From contig NZ_JRUQ01000040.1 in NCBI RefSeq assembly GCF_000773975.1, positions 62,001 through 126,000 of the forward strand: a DNA stretch of 64,000 bases, in the 5' to 3' direction. The stretch is from Erwinia typographi (GTDB lineage Bacteria; Pseudomonadota; Gammaproteobacteria; Enterobacterales; Enterobacteriaceae). The translations under genes were made by a program, and so were the position numbers. Within the stretch, counting starts at the first letter, position 1; the number at the start of each line of letters is the position of its first letter. Positions 19,077 to 28,931 of this stretch are shown here, in pieces. The notes under the pieces were generated by a model. The model did not search any database and was not told the DNA's origin. It saw only the letters and a list, made by a program, of their open reading frames with translations.

Positions 19077-19430
19077 ATGTCTGAAGTGCAGATTTATCAT
19101 AACCCTCGCTGCTCGAAGAGCCGTGAAACGCTGGCGCTGTTACAGGAAAGAGGCATTCAGCCGGAGGTGGTGCTCTATCTGGGGACGCCGCCCAACGCCG
19201 ACCAGCTGAAGGCGCTGCTGGGCCTGCTGGGGTTTCAGTCGGCACGCGAGCTGATGCGCACCAAAGAGGAGATCTACCGGACGCTGCGACTGGCTGACGT
19301 CTCGCTGAGTGAAGCGCAGCTGATCCAGGCAATGGTGGAAAACCCCAGGCTGATTGAGCGCCCGATTGTGATCGCTAACGGCAAGGCGCGCTTAGGCCGT
19401 CCGCCTGAGCAGGTGTTTGAGATTTTATAG
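19077..19430 (+). CDS. yfgD: ArsC-family reductase YfgD
   Basis: The 117-residue protein belongs to the arsenate reductase ArsC family. It has the active-site stretch HNPRCSKSRETLALL near the N-terminus and the RPI motif (ERPIVIANGKARLGRP) near the C-terminus. YfgD-type members are ArsC-like, but their physiological substrate is not established. No other ars gene is nearby, so an arsenic role should not be assumed. TAAGG before the ATG serves as ribosome site. It is cotranscribed with bepA as in E. coli. Confidence 0.93.
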   Translation: MSEVQIYHNPRCSKSRETLALLQERGIQPEVVLYLGTPPNADQLKALLGLLGFQSARELMRTKEEIYRTLRLADVSLSEAQLIQAMVENPRLIERPIVIANGKARLGRPPEQVFEIL

Positions 19431-19461
19431 CAGGGGGTTACGTGGTCAGGGAGAGCCAGGC

Positions 19462-20163
19462 CTACAGCCCCAGCGCTTCCTTGACGAACGGAATGGTCAG
19501 CTTACGCTGAGCGCTAATCGAAGCGCGGTCCAGCTTATCCAGCGTCACGAACAGCGTGCGCATCTCGCGATCCAGCCTTTTCAGCAGAAAACGCCCCACG
19601 TCCTCCGGCAATTCAAAACCGCGCAGCCTGGCCCGCAGCTGAAGCGCCTGGAGCTTATCTTCATCGGAGAGCGGCTGAAGCCGGTAGATCTGTCCCCAGT
19701 CCAGGCGCGAGGCGAGATCGGCAAGCCGGAGGTTGAGCTGACGGGGAGGACGATCGGCGGTGATCAGCAGGCGGGTTTTGCCGGTTTCAAGAATACGGTT
19801 GTAAAGATCGAAGATAGCCATTTCCCAGGGCTCGTCCCCGGCGATACATTCAATATTGTCGATGCAGACCAGCGGCAGCTGCTCCATACCGTCCAGCACT
19901 TCCGGCACAAACCAGGTCCGCTTATCCAGCGGCACATAGCCCACGGCTTCGCCACGGGCGGAGAGCTCAGCACAGGCGGCGTGCAGCAGATGGCTACGCC
20001 CTCCTCCTTCGCGCGACCAGAAGTAGAAGTAGCTGCCGTGCTCCTGCTGCAATGCGCTTTGCAGGGCGGCAATCAGCGACGGATTCTCCCCCGGCCAGAA
20101 GCTGGCGAAGGTTTCATCATCAGGCAGATAGAGTGGCAATGACAGCTGTGCCGGTGTGTTCAG
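19462..20163 (-). CDS. hda: DnaA inactivator Hda (CTG start)
   Basis: Hda binds the DNA-loaded sliding clamp and drives hydrolysis of DnaA-bound ATP to prevent re-initiation. The 233 residues start (M)[22 protein letters not shown] is the clamp-binding motif; an AAA+ domain follows ([33 protein letters not shown]). I chose CTG at 20163 because GAGGTG lies 5 nt upstream. The GTG at 20169 overlaps that site and cannot use it. A CUG start has been reported for E. coli hda. The length equals E. coli Hda. Confidence 0.93.
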   Translation of the reverse strand: MNTPAQLSLPLYLPDDETFASFWPGENPSLIAALQSALQQEHGSYFYFWSREGGGRSHLLHAACAELSARGEAVGYVPLDKRTWFVPEVLDGMEQLPLVCIDNIECIAGDEPWEMAIFDLYNRILETGKTRLLITADRPPRQLNLRLADLASRLDWGQIYRLQPLSDEDKLQALQLRARLRGFELPEDVGRFLLKRLDREMRTLFVTLDKLDRASISAQRKLTIPFVKEALGL

Positions 20164-20230
20164 AAGCACCTCAGTGTTGATCGGGCAAAATCCGGCTGGA
20201 GTTTATCACAACTTTCTGGCGTTAATAAAC

Positions 20231-20249
20231 GCGGGCCGGATCTGCCCGC
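20231..20249 (-). terminator. Weak terminator after uraA
   Basis: A 6-bp GC stem GCGGGC/GCCCGC (loop of 7) lies just after the uraA stop. It is followed on the minus strand by GTTTATT, so the T-tract is imperfect. Confidence 0.5.
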
Positions 20250-20252
20250 TGC

Positions 20253-21536
20253 TCAGAGGTGATCCCTGTCCTGCGGATCGAGCACCACTTCTTCAGGCCG
20301 CACCAGGCTAATCACTTTAAAGATCAGGCTGAGAAGGACGCCCACAAGGGTCGCCAGCGCCATGCCTTTCAGCTCCGCTGCGCCGATATGTACGGTGGCT
20401 CCGCTGACGCCAATGATCAGGATCACTGAAGTCAGGATCAGGTTTTGCGCCTTGTTGTAATCCACCTTCGACTCGATCAGCACCCGAATCCCGGAAGCGC
20501 CGATCACGCCGTAAAGCAGCAGCGAGACGCCGCCCATCACCGGCACCGGAATGGCCTGAATCACCGCCGCCAGCTTGCCGACGCAGGAGAGTAGCATCGC
20601 CAGAATCGCCGCGCCGCCAATCACCCAGGTACTGTAGACGCGGGTGATCGCCATCACGCCGATGTTTTCACCGTAGGTGGTGTTCGGCGTGGAGCCAAAG
20701 AAGCCGGAGAACACGGTGGAGATCCCGTTGGCAAACATTGAGCGGTGCAGGCCAGGATCCTTCAGCAGATCTTTTTTGACGATGTTCGCGGTGACCACCA
20801 GATGGCCGACGTGCTCGGCAATCACCACCAGCGCCGCTGGCAGAATGGTCAGCATCGCGTACCACTCAAAGCGCGGCTTGTAGAAGGTGGGCAGCGCAAA
20901 CCACGGCGCAGCTTCTACCGGCGCCCAGTTGACGATCCCCAGCGCCGAGGAGAGCACATAGCCCGCGATCACGCCAATCAGGATGGGAATAATCGCCATA
21001 AAGCCCCTGAACAGCACCGAGCCAAAGACCGTGACGCCCAGCGTTACCAGCGAGATAAAAATCGTTTTACCGTCAACCGACGCGCCGTTAGCCGGCAGCA
21101 ATCCGGCCATATTGGCCGCGACCCCAGCCAGCTCAAGGCCGATCACCGCCACAATGGCCCCCATTGCGGCAGGGGGGAACATCACGTCCAGCCAGCCGGT
21201 TCCGGCTTTCTTCACGATCAGCGCTACCAGGCAGAACAGCACGCCGCACAGAATAAAGCCGCCCAGCGCCACTTCGTAGCCCAGCGGCAATAGCAGCAGC
21301 ACCGGCGAGATAAAGGCAAAGCTTGACCCCAGATAGGCAGGGATCTTGCCTTTACAGATAAAGAGGTAAAGCAGCGTGCCCAGACCGTTGAACAGCAGCA
21401 CGGTAGCCGGGTTGATGTGGAACAGAATCGGCACCAGTACCGTTGCGCCAAACATCGCGAACAGGTGCTGGAAGCTGAGTGGAATAGTTTGCAGCAGCGG
21501 CGGCCGCTCGCTAACGCCAATTGCACGACGTGTCAT
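20253..21536 (-). CDS. uraA: Uracil:proton symporter UraA
   Basis: UraA imports uracil with a proton across the inner membrane. The 427 residues belong to the NAT/NCS2 family with 14 membrane segments. The substrate-site glutamates lie in the segments VIAEHVGHLV and PNTTYGENIGVM. The start MTRRAIGVSERPPLLQTIPL is nearly the E. coli sequence (429 residues). It is second in upp-uraA, so uracil uptake and UMP salvage are made together. Confidence 0.98.
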   Translation of the reverse strand: MTRRAIGVSERPPLLQTIPLSFQHLFAMFGATVLVPILFHINPATVLLFNGLGTLLYLFICKGKIPAYLGSSFAFISPVLLLLPLGYEVALGGFILCGVLFCLVALIVKKAGTGWLDVMFPPAAMGAIVAVIGLELAGVAANMAGLLPANGASVDGKTIFISLVTLGVTVFGSVLFRGFMAIIPILIGVIAGYVLSSALGIVNWAPVEAAPWFALPTFYKPRFEWYAMLTILPAALVVIAEHVGHLVVTANIVKKDLLKDPGLHRSMFANGISTVFSGFFGSTPNTTYGENIGVMAITRVYSTWVIGGAAILAMLLSCVGKLAAVIQAIPVPVMGGVSLLLYGVIGASGIRVLIESKVDYNKAQNLILTSVILIIGVSGATVHIGAAELKGMALATLVGVLLSLIFKVISLVRPEEVVLDPQDRDHL

Positions 21537-21560
21537 AGTGATACCCCTGTTTTACCCATT

Positions 21561-21585
21561 AAAAAGCCGACTCTGCGGTCGGCTT
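21561..21585 (-). terminator. Intercistronic terminator/attenuator between upp and uraA
   Basis: The minus strand reads AAGCCGAC, a 6-nt loop, GTCGGCTT, then further T residues, 18 nt after the upp stop. It probably reduces read-through into uraA. Confidence 0.75.
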
Positions 21586-21602
21586 ATCCTGTTGATCACG
21601 GC

Positions 21603-22229
21603 TTATTTGGTGCCAAAAATCTTATCGCCCGCGTCGCCGAGGCCAGGGATGATGTATCCCTTCTCATTCAGCCCCTGGTCGATGGAGGCGGTGTACAGCT
21701 CAACGTCAGGATGCGCTTTTTCCAGCGCGGCGATGCCTTCCGGCGCGGCGACCAGCACCAGGACTTTAATGCTGTTGCAGCCAGCCTTTTTCAGCAGGTC
21801 GATGGTGGCGATCATCGATCCACCGGTTGCCAGCATCGGGTCAACGACCAGCGCCATGCGCTCTTCAATGTTGGAGACCAGCTTCTGGAAATAGGGCACC
21901 GGCTCCAGCGTCTCTTCATCCCGATAGACGCCCACGACGCTAATGCGCGCGCTCGGCACATGCTCAAGAACGCCGTCCATCATCCCAAGGCCTGCACGCA
22001 GGATCGGAACGACGGTGATTTTCTTGCCCTTGATCTGCTCGATTTCCACCGGGCCGTTCCAGCCTTCAATCGTCACCTTTTCGGTGGCTAAGTCGGAGGT
22101 GGCTTCATAAGTCAGCAGACTTCCCACTTCTGAGGCGAGTTCACGAAAACGCTTGGTGCTTACGTCATGTTCACGCATCAGGCCCAGTTTATGTTTGACC
22201 AGCGGGTGTTTGACTTCCACGATCTTCAT
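21603..22229 (-). CDS. upp: Uracil phosphoribosyltransferase Upp
   Basis: Upp converts uracil and PRPP into UMP in pyrimidine salvage. The 208 residues match the E. coli protein in length. The PRPP-binding loop reads [13 protein letters not shown], and the C-terminal uracil site contains [13 protein letters not shown]. The CGGGAG site lies 8 nt before the ATG. Its promoter carries the T-tract initiation region described at 22257-22278. Confidence 0.98.
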   Translation of the reverse strand: MKIVEVKHPLVKHKLGLMREHDVSTKRFRELASEVGSLLTYEATSDLATEKVTIEGWNGPVEIEQIKGKKITVVPILRAGLGMMDGVLEHVPSARISVVGVYRDEETLEPVPYFQKLVSNIEERMALVVDPMLATGGSMIATIDLLKKAGCNSIKVLVLVAAPEGIAALEKAHPDVELYTASIDQGLNEKGYIIPGLGDAGDKIFGTK

Positions 22230-22256
22230 TGTTGTTCTCCCGGAGTGTTAAGCTGC

Positions 22257-22278
22257 AAAAAAAAATCGCGAGATTATA
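22257..22278 (-). promoter_or_regulatory. upp promoter with T-tract start region (UTP-sensitive type)
   Basis: On the minus strand a perfect -10 TATAAT (22278-22273) is followed after 5 nt by G, A and nine T residues. In E. coli upp the same GA-plus-T-run gives UTP-dependent start selection and reiterative transcription. The same control is inferred here. Confidence 0.85.
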
Positions 22279-22390
22279 GCGCCATTTACGCTCAGCACCC
22301 TATGACTTAATGCAACTTCTGCTTAATCTGCCCTGTTTTGTTAAGGATTGGCTAAAATTCAGTTATCCGCAACGCATCAGCAGATGGCGC

Positions 22391-22406
22391 TCGCAAACGT
22401 TTGCCT
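22391..22406. promoter_or_regulatory. PurR operator of purMN
   Basis: TCGCAAACGTTTGCCT matches the PurR consensus at 14 of 16 positions, with the perfect palindromic core GCAAACGTTTGC. It lies about 67 bp before purM and just upstream of a TAGAAT -10-like hexamer (22414-22419). Confidence 0.9.
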
Positions 22407-22472
22407 GCGCTGTTAGAATTGCCGCGCTTTATTTTCCATACCACCAACCGCAAACCGCGTGGGGATTTCGCA

Positions 22473-23513
22473 GTGACCGACAAAACCTCTCTCAGCTATA
22501 AAGACGCCGGCGTAGATATTGATGCTGGTAATGCTTTAGTCGATCGTATCAAAGGCGTAGTGAAAAAGACTCGTCGCCCGGAAGTCATGGGTGGGCTGGG
22601 CGGTTTCGGTGCCCTTTGCGCGCTGCCGCAAAAATACCGCGAACCGATTCTGGTTTCCGGCACTGACGGCGTCGGCACCAAGCTGCGTCTGGCGATGGAC
22701 CTGAAACGCCACGATACCATCGGTATCGATCTGGTCGCGATGTGCGTGAATGATCTGGTGGTTCAGGGCGCCGAGCCGCTGTTCTTCCTTGACTACTATG
22801 CCACCGGAAAGCTGGATGTCGACACCGCAGCCAGCGTGATTACCGGTATTGCCGAAGGCTGTTCGCAGTCTGGCTGTGCGCTGGTCGGCGGTGAAACCGC
22901 TGAGATGCCTGGCATGTATCACGGCGAAGATTACGACGTGGCGGGCTTCTGCGTCGGCGTGGTGGAAAAATCAGAAATTATCGACGGCAGCAAAGTTCAG
23001 GACGGCGATGTGCTGATCGCCCTTGGCTCCAGCGGCCCGCACTCTAACGGCTACTCGCTGGTGCGTAAAATTCTGGAAGTCAGCAACACCGACCCGGACA
23101 GCGCCGAGCTGGAAGGCAAGCCGCTGGCCGATCATCTGCTGGAACCGACCCGCATCTACGTGAAAAATATCCTGAGCCTGATAGGGCAGGTTGACGTCCA
23201 CGCGATTGCCCACCTGACCGGCGGCGGCTTCTGGGAGAATATCCCTCGCGTCCTGCCTGATAACACCCAGGCCATTCTCGAAGAGTCAAGCTGGCAGTGG
23301 CCTGCCGTGTTTAGCTGGTTGCAGAACGCAGGCAACGTCAGCCGCTTTGAGATGTACCGCACCTTTAACTGCGGCGTGGGTATGCTGATTGCCCTCAGCG
23401 CGGCGGAAGCCGACAGAGCGGTGCAGCTGCTGACCGACGCGGGCGAAAAAGCCTGGAAAATCGGGGTGATCAAAGCCTCCGATGCCGAAGAGCGTGTGGT
23501 CATCAACCCATGA
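22473..23513 (+). CDS. purM: Phosphoribosylformylglycinamidine cyclo-ligase PurM
   Basis: PurM (AIR synthetase) closes the imidazole ring in purine synthesis, using ATP. The 346 residues start [20 protein letters not shown], as in E. coli (345). The ATP-binding signature [14 protein letters not shown] and [11 protein letters not shown] are seen. The start is GTG at 22473, with GGGGA about 8 nt upstream. The stop overlaps purN by 4 nt (ATGA). Confidence 0.98.
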   Translation: MTDKTSLSYKDAGVDIDAGNALVDRIKGVVKKTRRPEVMGGLGGFGALCALPQKYREPILVSGTDGVGTKLRLAMDLKRHDTIGIDLVAMCVNDLVVQGAEPLFFLDYYATGKLDVDTAASVITGIAEGCSQSGCALVGGETAEMPGMYHGEDYDVAGFCVGVVEKSEIIDGSKVQDGDVLIALGSSGPHSNGYSLVRKILEVSNTDPDSAELEGKPLADHLLEPTRIYVKNILSLIGQVDVHAIAHLTGGGFWENIPRVLPDNTQAILEESSWQWPAVFSWLQNAGNVSRFEMYRTFNCGVGMLIALSAAEADRAVQLLTDAGEKAWKIGVIKASDAEERVVINP

Positions 23514-24148
23514 AACGGCTAGTCGTGCTGGTTTCCGGCCAGGGAAGCAACCTTCAGGCAATCCTGGACGCCTGCCAGCAGGGCCAGATTCGCGGCAGCA
23601 TCGCTGCCGTGTTCAGTAACAAACCGGATGCTTACGCCCTGACGCGAGCCAGCGAAGCAGGCGTGCCGGCCCACGCGCTTACCGCTTCTCAGTTTGCAGA
23701 CCGCGAGGCTTTCGACCGCCAGCTGATGCTGGAGATAGATGCCTATGCGCCCGATCTGGTGGTGCTGGCGGGCTATATGCGCATCCTTAGCCCGATTTTT
23801 GTCCAGCACTATGCCGGACGAATGCTGAACATCCACCCTTCCCTGCTGCCGAAATACCCCGGCCTGCACACTCACCGTCAGGCTATTGAGAATGGCGATG
23901 AAGAGCACGGCACTTCGGTGCATTTCGTCACCGAGCAGTTGGACGGCGGCCCGGTGATCCTTCAGGCGAAGGTGCCGGTCTTTGCCGAAGACAGCGAAGC
24001 CGAGGTGAACGCCCGCGTTCAGCACCAGGAACACGCCATTTACCCGCTGGTGGTGAGCTGGTTTGTTGACGGCAGGCTGGCAATGCGTGAGGGCGCCGCC
24101 TGGCTGGATAATGAAAAACTGCCTCCGGAGGGGCACGCCTTCGACTGA
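23510..24148 (+). CDS. purN: Phosphoribosylglycinamide formyltransferase PurN
   Basis: PurN formylates GAR with 10-formyl-tetrahydrofolate. The 212 residues equal the E. coli length. The catalytic segment reads [15 protein letters not shown], followed by [16 protein letters not shown] with the conserved Asp. Translation is coupled to purM. A strong terminator follows. Confidence 0.98.
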   Translation: MKRLVVLVSGQGSNLQAILDACQQGQIRGSIAAVFSNKPDAYALTRASEAGVPAHALTASQFADREAFDRQLMLEIDAYAPDLVVLAGYMRILSPIFVQHYAGRMLNIHPSLLPKYPGLHTHRQAIENGDEEHGTSVHFVTEQLDGGPVILQAKVPVFAEDSEAEVNARVQHQEHAIYPLVVSWFVDGRLAMREGAAWLDNEKLPPEGHAFD

Positions 24149-24170
24149 CAGTCTGCGGGCATAGCGTAGA

Positions 24171-24204
24171 AAAGGAGTGACTCGCTGAGTCACTCCTTTT
24201 TTTT
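24171..24204. terminator. Bidirectional terminator between purN and pstB
   Basis: A 12-bp perfect stem (AAAGGAGTGACT/AGTCACTCCTTT, 5-nt loop) has T8 on the plus side and TTTTCT on the minus side. It serves both convergent units. Confidence 0.93.
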
Positions 24205-24205
24205 A

Positions 24206-24976
24206 TCAGCCATAGCGGCCGGTGATATAGTCTTCCGTCCGCCGCTGGCGCGGTGTGGTAAACAGTTCGTCCGTCTCGCCAAACTCCACGACGCACCCCT
24301 GATGCATAAAGGCGGTGTAATCCGACACGCGCGCGGCCTGCTGCATGTTATGGGTCACCAGGATCAGCGTGAAATGCTGCTTGAGGGTGCTCATCAGCTC
24401 CTCAATCACCAGCGTCGAGATCGGGTCCAGCGCCGACGTTGGCTCATCCAGCAGCAGGACCTCCGGCTCGATAGCAATCGCTCTGGCGATCACCAGCCGC
24501 TGCTGCTGCCCGCTGGAAAGCGTCAGCGCGTTTTGCCAGAGGTTATCCCGGACTTCGCTCCACAGGGCGGCGGCACGCAGGGCTCGCTCCACTGCCTCAT
24601 CCAGCACCCGGCGATCGCGCACGCCCTGTAGACGCAGCCCGTAGACCACATTTTCATAAATAGTTTTCGGAAACGGGTTTGGCCGTTGGAAAACCATCCC
24701 GACCCTTCTGCGCAGCGCCGCCAGATCCTGACTCCCGGCCAGGATCGACCGCTGGTTCAGGCGAATATCCCCCTCGGTCCGGCAGCCGTCAATCAGCTCA
24801 TTCATCCGGTTGAGGCTGCGCAGCAGCGTGGATTTTCCGCAGCCGGACGGACCAATCAGCGCGGTAATCCGGTTTTTTGGCACGCGCAGGGTGATCTCTT
24901 TCAACGCCTGCTTGTCGCCATACCACAGCGAAAGGTTCTCCAGCTCAAGCGCGCTTTCCAGCTTATCAGGCATCAC
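24206..24976 (-). CDS. pstB: Phosphate ABC transporter ATPase PstB
   Basis: PstB energises high-affinity phosphate import. The 256 residues show Walker [22 protein letters not shown]-loop [15 protein letters not shown], an LSSGQQQR signature, [12 protein letters not shown] and [10 protein letters not shown]. The SLNRMNE and PNPFPK stretches are typical of PstB rather than other ABC ATPases. It is the last gene of pstC-pstA-pstB. No phoU follows, unlike the E. coli pst operon. Confidence 0.93.
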   Translation of the reverse strand: MMPDKLESALELENLSLWYGDKQALKEITLRVPKNRITALIGPSGCGKSTLLRSLNRMNELIDGCRTEGDIRLNQRSILAGSQDLAALRRRVGMVFQRPNPFPKTIYENVVYGLRLQGVRDRRVLDEAVERALRAAALWSEVRDNLWQNALTLSSGQQQRLVIARAIAIEPEVLLLDEPTSALDPISTLVIEELMSTLKQHFTLILVTHNMQQAARVSDYTAFMHQGCVVEFGETDELFTTPRQRRTEDYITGRYG

Positions 24977-24992
24977 GGTTGTTCTCTCAACG

Positions 24993-26639
24993 TCAGTTCA
25001 TCAGGGCGCGATAGCGCTCACGCAGGCGATGGCGCAGAACCATAGCCAGCAGGTTCAGCGCAAGGATTATGACCACCAGCAGCAGCGCGGTGGCAAAGAC
25101 CAGCGGGCGATCCGCCTGGGCGTCAGGGCTCTGGAAAGCCAGATCGTAGATTTGAAAACCCAGGTGCATAAATTTACGATCCAGATGCAGATAAGGGAAC
25201 ACCGCATCAATCGGCAGCTCAGGCACCATTTTTACCACGCCGACCAGCATCAGCGGGGCGGTTTCTCCCGCCGCGCGCGCTACCGCGAGGATCAGGCCGG
25301 TCAGCATGGCCGGAACCGCCAGTGGCAGCGTGACGTGCCACAGGGTTTCGGCCTGAGTGGCTCCCAGCGCCAGCGATCCCTGCCGCAGCGTTTTAGGGAT
25401 GCGTGAAAGACCTTCTTCGGTAGCGACAATCACCACTGGCAGCGTCAGCAGCGCCAGCGTCAGAGAAGCCCACAGCAGGCCGGGCGTGCCGAAGGTCGGA
25501 TTAGGTAAGGCATCGGCAAAAAACAGCTTGTCCAGGCTTCCCCCTGTCAGCCAGACGAAGAAGCCCAGGCCGAAAACGCCGTAGACGATGGAGGGCACGC
25601 CAGCCAGATTTACCACGGCGATCCTCACCAGCCGGGTCAGCAGGCCGTTCCCGGCATACTCATGTAGCCAGATCGCCGCCACCACGCCCAGCGGCATAAC
25701 CACCACCGACATCAGCAGCACCATCAGCACGGTGCCGAAAATCGCCGGGAAAATGCCGCCCTCTCCGATGCTGTCGTTCTGCGTGCCGCTGATAAAATGC
25801 CAGACCTGCCAGACAAATTGCCGCCACTTTTCGCCGTAGCTCATCGCGTTGGGATACCAGGCGGAGAGGATCTGACTCAGCGGGATATTATGCCGTTGCC
25901 CCTGCGCATCACGCAGGATCAGCACCGTGCTGCTGCCTTCGCTGGTTAACTCATCGAGCTGCTGCGCCTTCGCGGCAAACTGCCGCTGTAGCTCCGAGCT
26001 GTCCGCCTGATGAATCGACTGCGCCTGAGCGGTGTACTGATTTTTCTCGCGTAAGCGATGCTGGTGCTGGTCCAGTTCCTCCAGTTCAGCATTGAGCTTC
26101 GCCATGCTGACGCGCCGGATGTTATCTGCCTGCGACATATGCAGCCGCGACTGCTTAATACGCTGCTGCAAAGCCCGCATCATATTACGCGCGACCAGCG
26201 GCTGGCCATTCTCCAGCAGGCCTTCAAACCAGCCCCAGGCCATACCGCCCGAGCGCCGCTGTAGGGCAATTACCCCCGTTGGCTGCTCACTGGCGACGAT
26301 TTGGCTGCTCAAAATGCTCTGAAAGTCGGACGCCGCGAAGTCGCGGTTGCCGGTTTTGATCAGATAGCGCGTCACCTCGTCAGGCAGATCCGCAGGCAGC
26401 GGCCTGCCGCTCGCCTGAAGCTGCTGGCGCGAAACGCTCTGCGACTGGGCGACTTCGCCCAGCAGTTGGCTGGTGCCTGACGCCTGCTGAACGGTGTATA
26501 AGGTGACCGGATGCGGCCAGAAATAGCGCATTCCCTGCCAGCCGAGCAGCGCGATCAGCAGGATAAAAGCCAGCAGGCTGACGGCTACCGCGCCTGCGGT
26601 GAGCCAGCGCCAGCGGTGATTGTTGGTTGCCGCGCTCAT
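24993..26639 (-). CDS. pstA: Phosphate ABC transporter permease PstA, extended form
   Basis: The 548 residues are far longer than E. coli PstA (296). A membrane helix (about 15-40) precedes a large extracytoplasmic insert with a coiled-coil-like stretch (about 165-235, [19 protein letters not shown]). The permease domain begins near residue 290, with EAA loop [18 protein letters not shown]. The N-terminal region resembles the DUF3333 extension known from Vibrio and Pseudomonas PstA forms. The start overlaps pstC by 4 nt. The role of the extension is unknown. Confidence 0.88.
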   Translation of the reverse strand: MSAATNNHRWRWLTAGAVAVSLLAFILLIALLGWQGMRYFWPHPVTLYTVQQASGTSQLLGEVAQSQSVSRQQLQASGRPLPADLPDEVTRYLIKTGNRDFAASDFQSILSSQIVASEQPTGVIALQRRSGGMAWGWFEGLLENGQPLVARNMMRALQQRIKQSRLHMSQADNIRRVSMAKLNAELEELDQHQHRLREKNQYTAQAQSIHQADSSELQRQFAAKAQQLDELTSEGSSTVLILRDAQGQRHNIPLSQILSAWYPNAMSYGEKWRQFVWQVWHFISGTQNDSIGEGGIFPAIFGTVLMVLLMSVVVMPLGVVAAIWLHEYAGNGLLTRLVRIAVVNLAGVPSIVYGVFGLGFFVWLTGGSLDKLFFADALPNPTFGTPGLLWASLTLALLTLPVVIVATEEGLSRIPKTLRQGSLALGATQAETLWHVTLPLAVPAMLTGLILAVARAAGETAPLMLVGVVKMVPELPIDAVFPYLHLDRKFMHLGFQIYDLAFQSPDAQADRPLVFATALLLVVIILALNLLAMVLRHRLRERYRALMN

Positions 26640-28774
26640 CCCTGCTCCTCCTGCTGGCCGTATTGCTGACGCAGCCGTTGACGGATCAGCTCGGCCAGCG
26701 TGTTAACAACCAGCGTGAAGATCAGCAATACCAGCGCGCTCAGGAACAAAATACGATAGTGGGCGCTGCCCGCCGCCGCTTCGGGCATCTCTATCGCCAC
26801 GTTTGCCGCCAGGCTGCGAACGCCCTGTAGCAGCCCGCCTTCGGTAACCGGCGTGTTTCCCGTCGCCATCAGCACAATCATGGTCTCCCCCAAAGCCCGG
26901 CCAAAACCAATCATCAGCGCGGCAAAAATTCCGGCTGAAGCGCCCGGCATCACCACGCGGGTGAGGGTTTGCCACGGCGTCGCCCCCAGCGCCAGCGAGC
27001 CCTGTCCAAGCGAAGCAGGAACGCTGAAAATCGCCTCTTCGGCCAGGGTGAAAATCAGCGGAACCAGCGCGAACCCCATCGCCACGCCGGCAATCAGTAA
27101 ATTACGCTGCTGATAACCGCCGCTGAAACGTTCGGCGATCCCCTTACCAAACAGGCTGTGCTCGATCATCGGCAGCAGCCACAGACAGAAAAGCCCGGTC
27201 AGCAGCAGCAGCGGCAATAGCAGCCAGATTTCACGGCCTTCGCCGCAAAGACGGCGACGCCAGCGAGGCGCGAGCCGTAGCGAGCCCCAACTGCACAGCA
27301 GCAGAACGGCCGCCAGCATCAGCGGCAGCAGCAGCACGCCGAGCAGCCGGTCGGCCAGCTGCGGGGCCAGCCACAGCCCGGCAATCAGGCCAATCACCAC
27401 GCTCGGCAGCGCGCCCATCATTTCAATCGCCGGTTTCACCCAGCGCCGCAGGCCCGGCGTCATAAACCAGGCGGTATACATCGCGGCGGCCAGCGCCAGC
27501 GGCGTGGCAAACAGCATCGCCAGCCCGGCGGCTTTCAGCGTGCCGATCACCATCGGCACCAGGCTATATTTCCCCTGGTATTCATCGTTCGCCGAGGTGG
27601 ACTGCCAGACATAATCAGGCGACGGATAGTTTTCATACCAGACCTTCTGCCACAGGCTGCGCCAGCTGATGTCCGGCCAGGGATTAGACAGCTGGTAATG
27701 CCGCCAGAGCCCGGCATTCTCCAGCAGCAGGCCATCTCCCTGTGGGGCGAGCGCGGCGCTCTGCACCCCGGTGTTTAGCTGGCGGGAGAAAATCGCGCCC
27801 TGCTGCTTGCTGGCAAACAGGTTCAGATCTCCGCCCGGGCTGAGGGTGGCAAACACGCGGCGATGGGCTTCACCGATGACTATCCCGCTATCGTTAGCCC
27901 CGGCAAACTGCCGGATAAAGCGCAGGTGCGGGCCAGTTTCACTGGCGATATCAAACCACTGCGCAATCCCCTTGTCGTCAGCCACCAGCAGCGAGCTGCC
28001 GCCGCTCAGCAACGCAATGCGTTTTGGGGGAGAAGTCAGCGTGTGCGTGTCTCTCAGCACCGGCCCCTGCGGCGTGATATCCCAGACGCGCAGCATCGCG
28101 CCGGAAAGGCCGAACAGCAGCTGCCCCTCCGGCGACAGCAGCAGCTGGCTGATACCCGGCATGTCGAGGGTGAATTTCAGCGGCGCGGCATCAGGCTGAT
28201 ACTGTAACAGGGTGATCTGCTCAGGACTGGCTTCGGCGACCAGCCAGCGGTGCTCATCAGGATGGGCAATGCTGACTACGCTGCTGCCTGGAACGCTAGC
28301 CGCCAGAGGCTTATCGCCCAGCGGAAACTTCCACACTGGCTCCCGCCCCGCCGCCATAAACTGTGGCTGAACCAGCATCAGTCCGCTGTCACCGCTTAGC
28401 AGCACGCTGCCGTTATCAGCGGTGGTCGTGGCGCTGACCGCGCCCGGATAAAGGGGAATGGCTGCCGACGGCGGCTGAGCATCCAGCGGAATAAAGAAGC
28501 CCTGCCCCTGCTGGTCGATGCGCCAGCCCCATTTCTGCCCGGCATCCATCCCCAGCGCAACCGCTGGCCGGGCGTCCGGTAATTTGATGGTGTAACCGCT
28601 GCCGATCGAGGGCGAAGAGAACAGCGGCACCACCACCCACAGCAGCCAGACGAACAGCAACAGCATCACCAGCAGGATGGCCAGCCCACAGCCCTTGACG
28701 ACGCGGCGAGTCAGCCGGTCGATAAATCGACGGCGCCGGTCGTTAAACTGGGCTGGAATAGGGGTAGAACTCAT
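26636..28774 (-). CDS. pstC: Phosphate ABC transporter permease PstC, extended form
   Basis: The 712 residues carry one N-terminal membrane helix (about 28-52) and a long extracytoplasmic domain to about residue 390. That domain has repeated motifs suggesting a beta-propeller. The C-terminal permease region has the EAA loop SLALGATPWQTLTRVVMPG and an insert of extra membrane segments. E. coli PstC has 319 residues, so this is the long form seen in Vibrio- and Pseudomonas-type systems. A Pho-box-like site precedes it. No pstS lies nearby, so a binding protein must come from elsewhere or may not be needed. Confidence 0.87.
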   Translation of the reverse strand: MSSTPIPAQFNDRRRRFIDRLTRRVVKGCGLAILLVMLLLFVWLLWVVVPLFSSPSIGSGYTIKLPDARPAVALGMDAGQKWGWRIDQQGQGFFIPLDAQPPSAAIPLYPGAVSATTTADNGSVLLSGDSGLMLVQPQFMAAGREPVWKFPLGDKPLAASVPGSSVVSIAHPDEHRWLVAEASPEQITLLQYQPDAAPLKFTLDMPGISQLLLSPEGQLLFGLSGAMLRVWDITPQGPVLRDTHTLTSPPKRIALLSGGSSLLVADDKGIAQWFDIASETGPHLRFIRQFAGANDSGIVIGEAHRRVFATLSPGGDLNLFASKQQGAIFSRQLNTGVQSAALAPQGDGLLLENAGLWRHYQLSNPWPDISWRSLWQKVWYENYPSPDYVWQSTSANDEYQGKYSLVPMVIGTLKAAGLAMLFATPLALAAAMYTAWFMTPGLRRWVKPAIEMMGALPSVVIGLIAGLWLAPQLADRLLGVLLLPLMLAAVLLLCSWGSLRLAPRWRRRLCGEGREIWLLLPLLLLTGLFCLWLLPMIEHSLFGKGIAERFSGGYQQRNLLIAGVAMGFALVPLIFTLAEEAIFSVPASLGQGSLALGATPWQTLTRVVMPGASAGIFAALMIGFGRALGETMIVLMATGNTPVTEGGLLQGVRSLAANVAIEMPEAAAGSAHYRILFLSALVLLIFTLVVNTLAELIRQRLRQQYGQQEEQG

Positions 28775-28893
28775 GCTTTGCTAACTTTCCTGTATGCGTT
28801 GAAGTGGCTATGTTGCCCGTATGTGATTAATAAGACAATCAACAATGTCCGTTGGACTTTGCTGCCACACTCTCGCCATAATGCACAGAGATA

Positions 28894-28911
28894 ATGACTG
28901 CTCAAAGACAG
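28894..28911 (-). promoter_or_regulatory. Pho box between pstC and ppk
   Basis: The minus strand reads CTGTCTT-TGAG-CAGTCAT, two 7-mers on an 11-bp period, each matching CTGTCAT at 6 of 7. A CATTAT hexamer lies about 10 nt downstream towards pstC, the layout of a PhoB-activated promoter. On the plus strand a CATAAT hexamer (28877-28882) may serve ppk. Confidence 0.65.
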
Positions 28912-28931
28912 GATCAGCAGACGGAGTAAAA

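Noticed and set aside
19077-19430. Arsenic resistance function for the ArsC-like gene
   Set aside because: It is the core yfgD of the bepA operon, with no arsB or arsR next to it. The family name alone does not support arsenate reduction.
20745-21293. 182-codon open frame on the plus strand within uraA
   Set aside because: It is antisense to uraA, rich in His, Arg and Gln, with no recognisable domain.
28871-28882. ppk promoter with TTGGAC and CATAAT
   Set aside because: The spacing is 19 bp and the -35 is weak, so it is mentioned only as a possible -10 under the Pho box.
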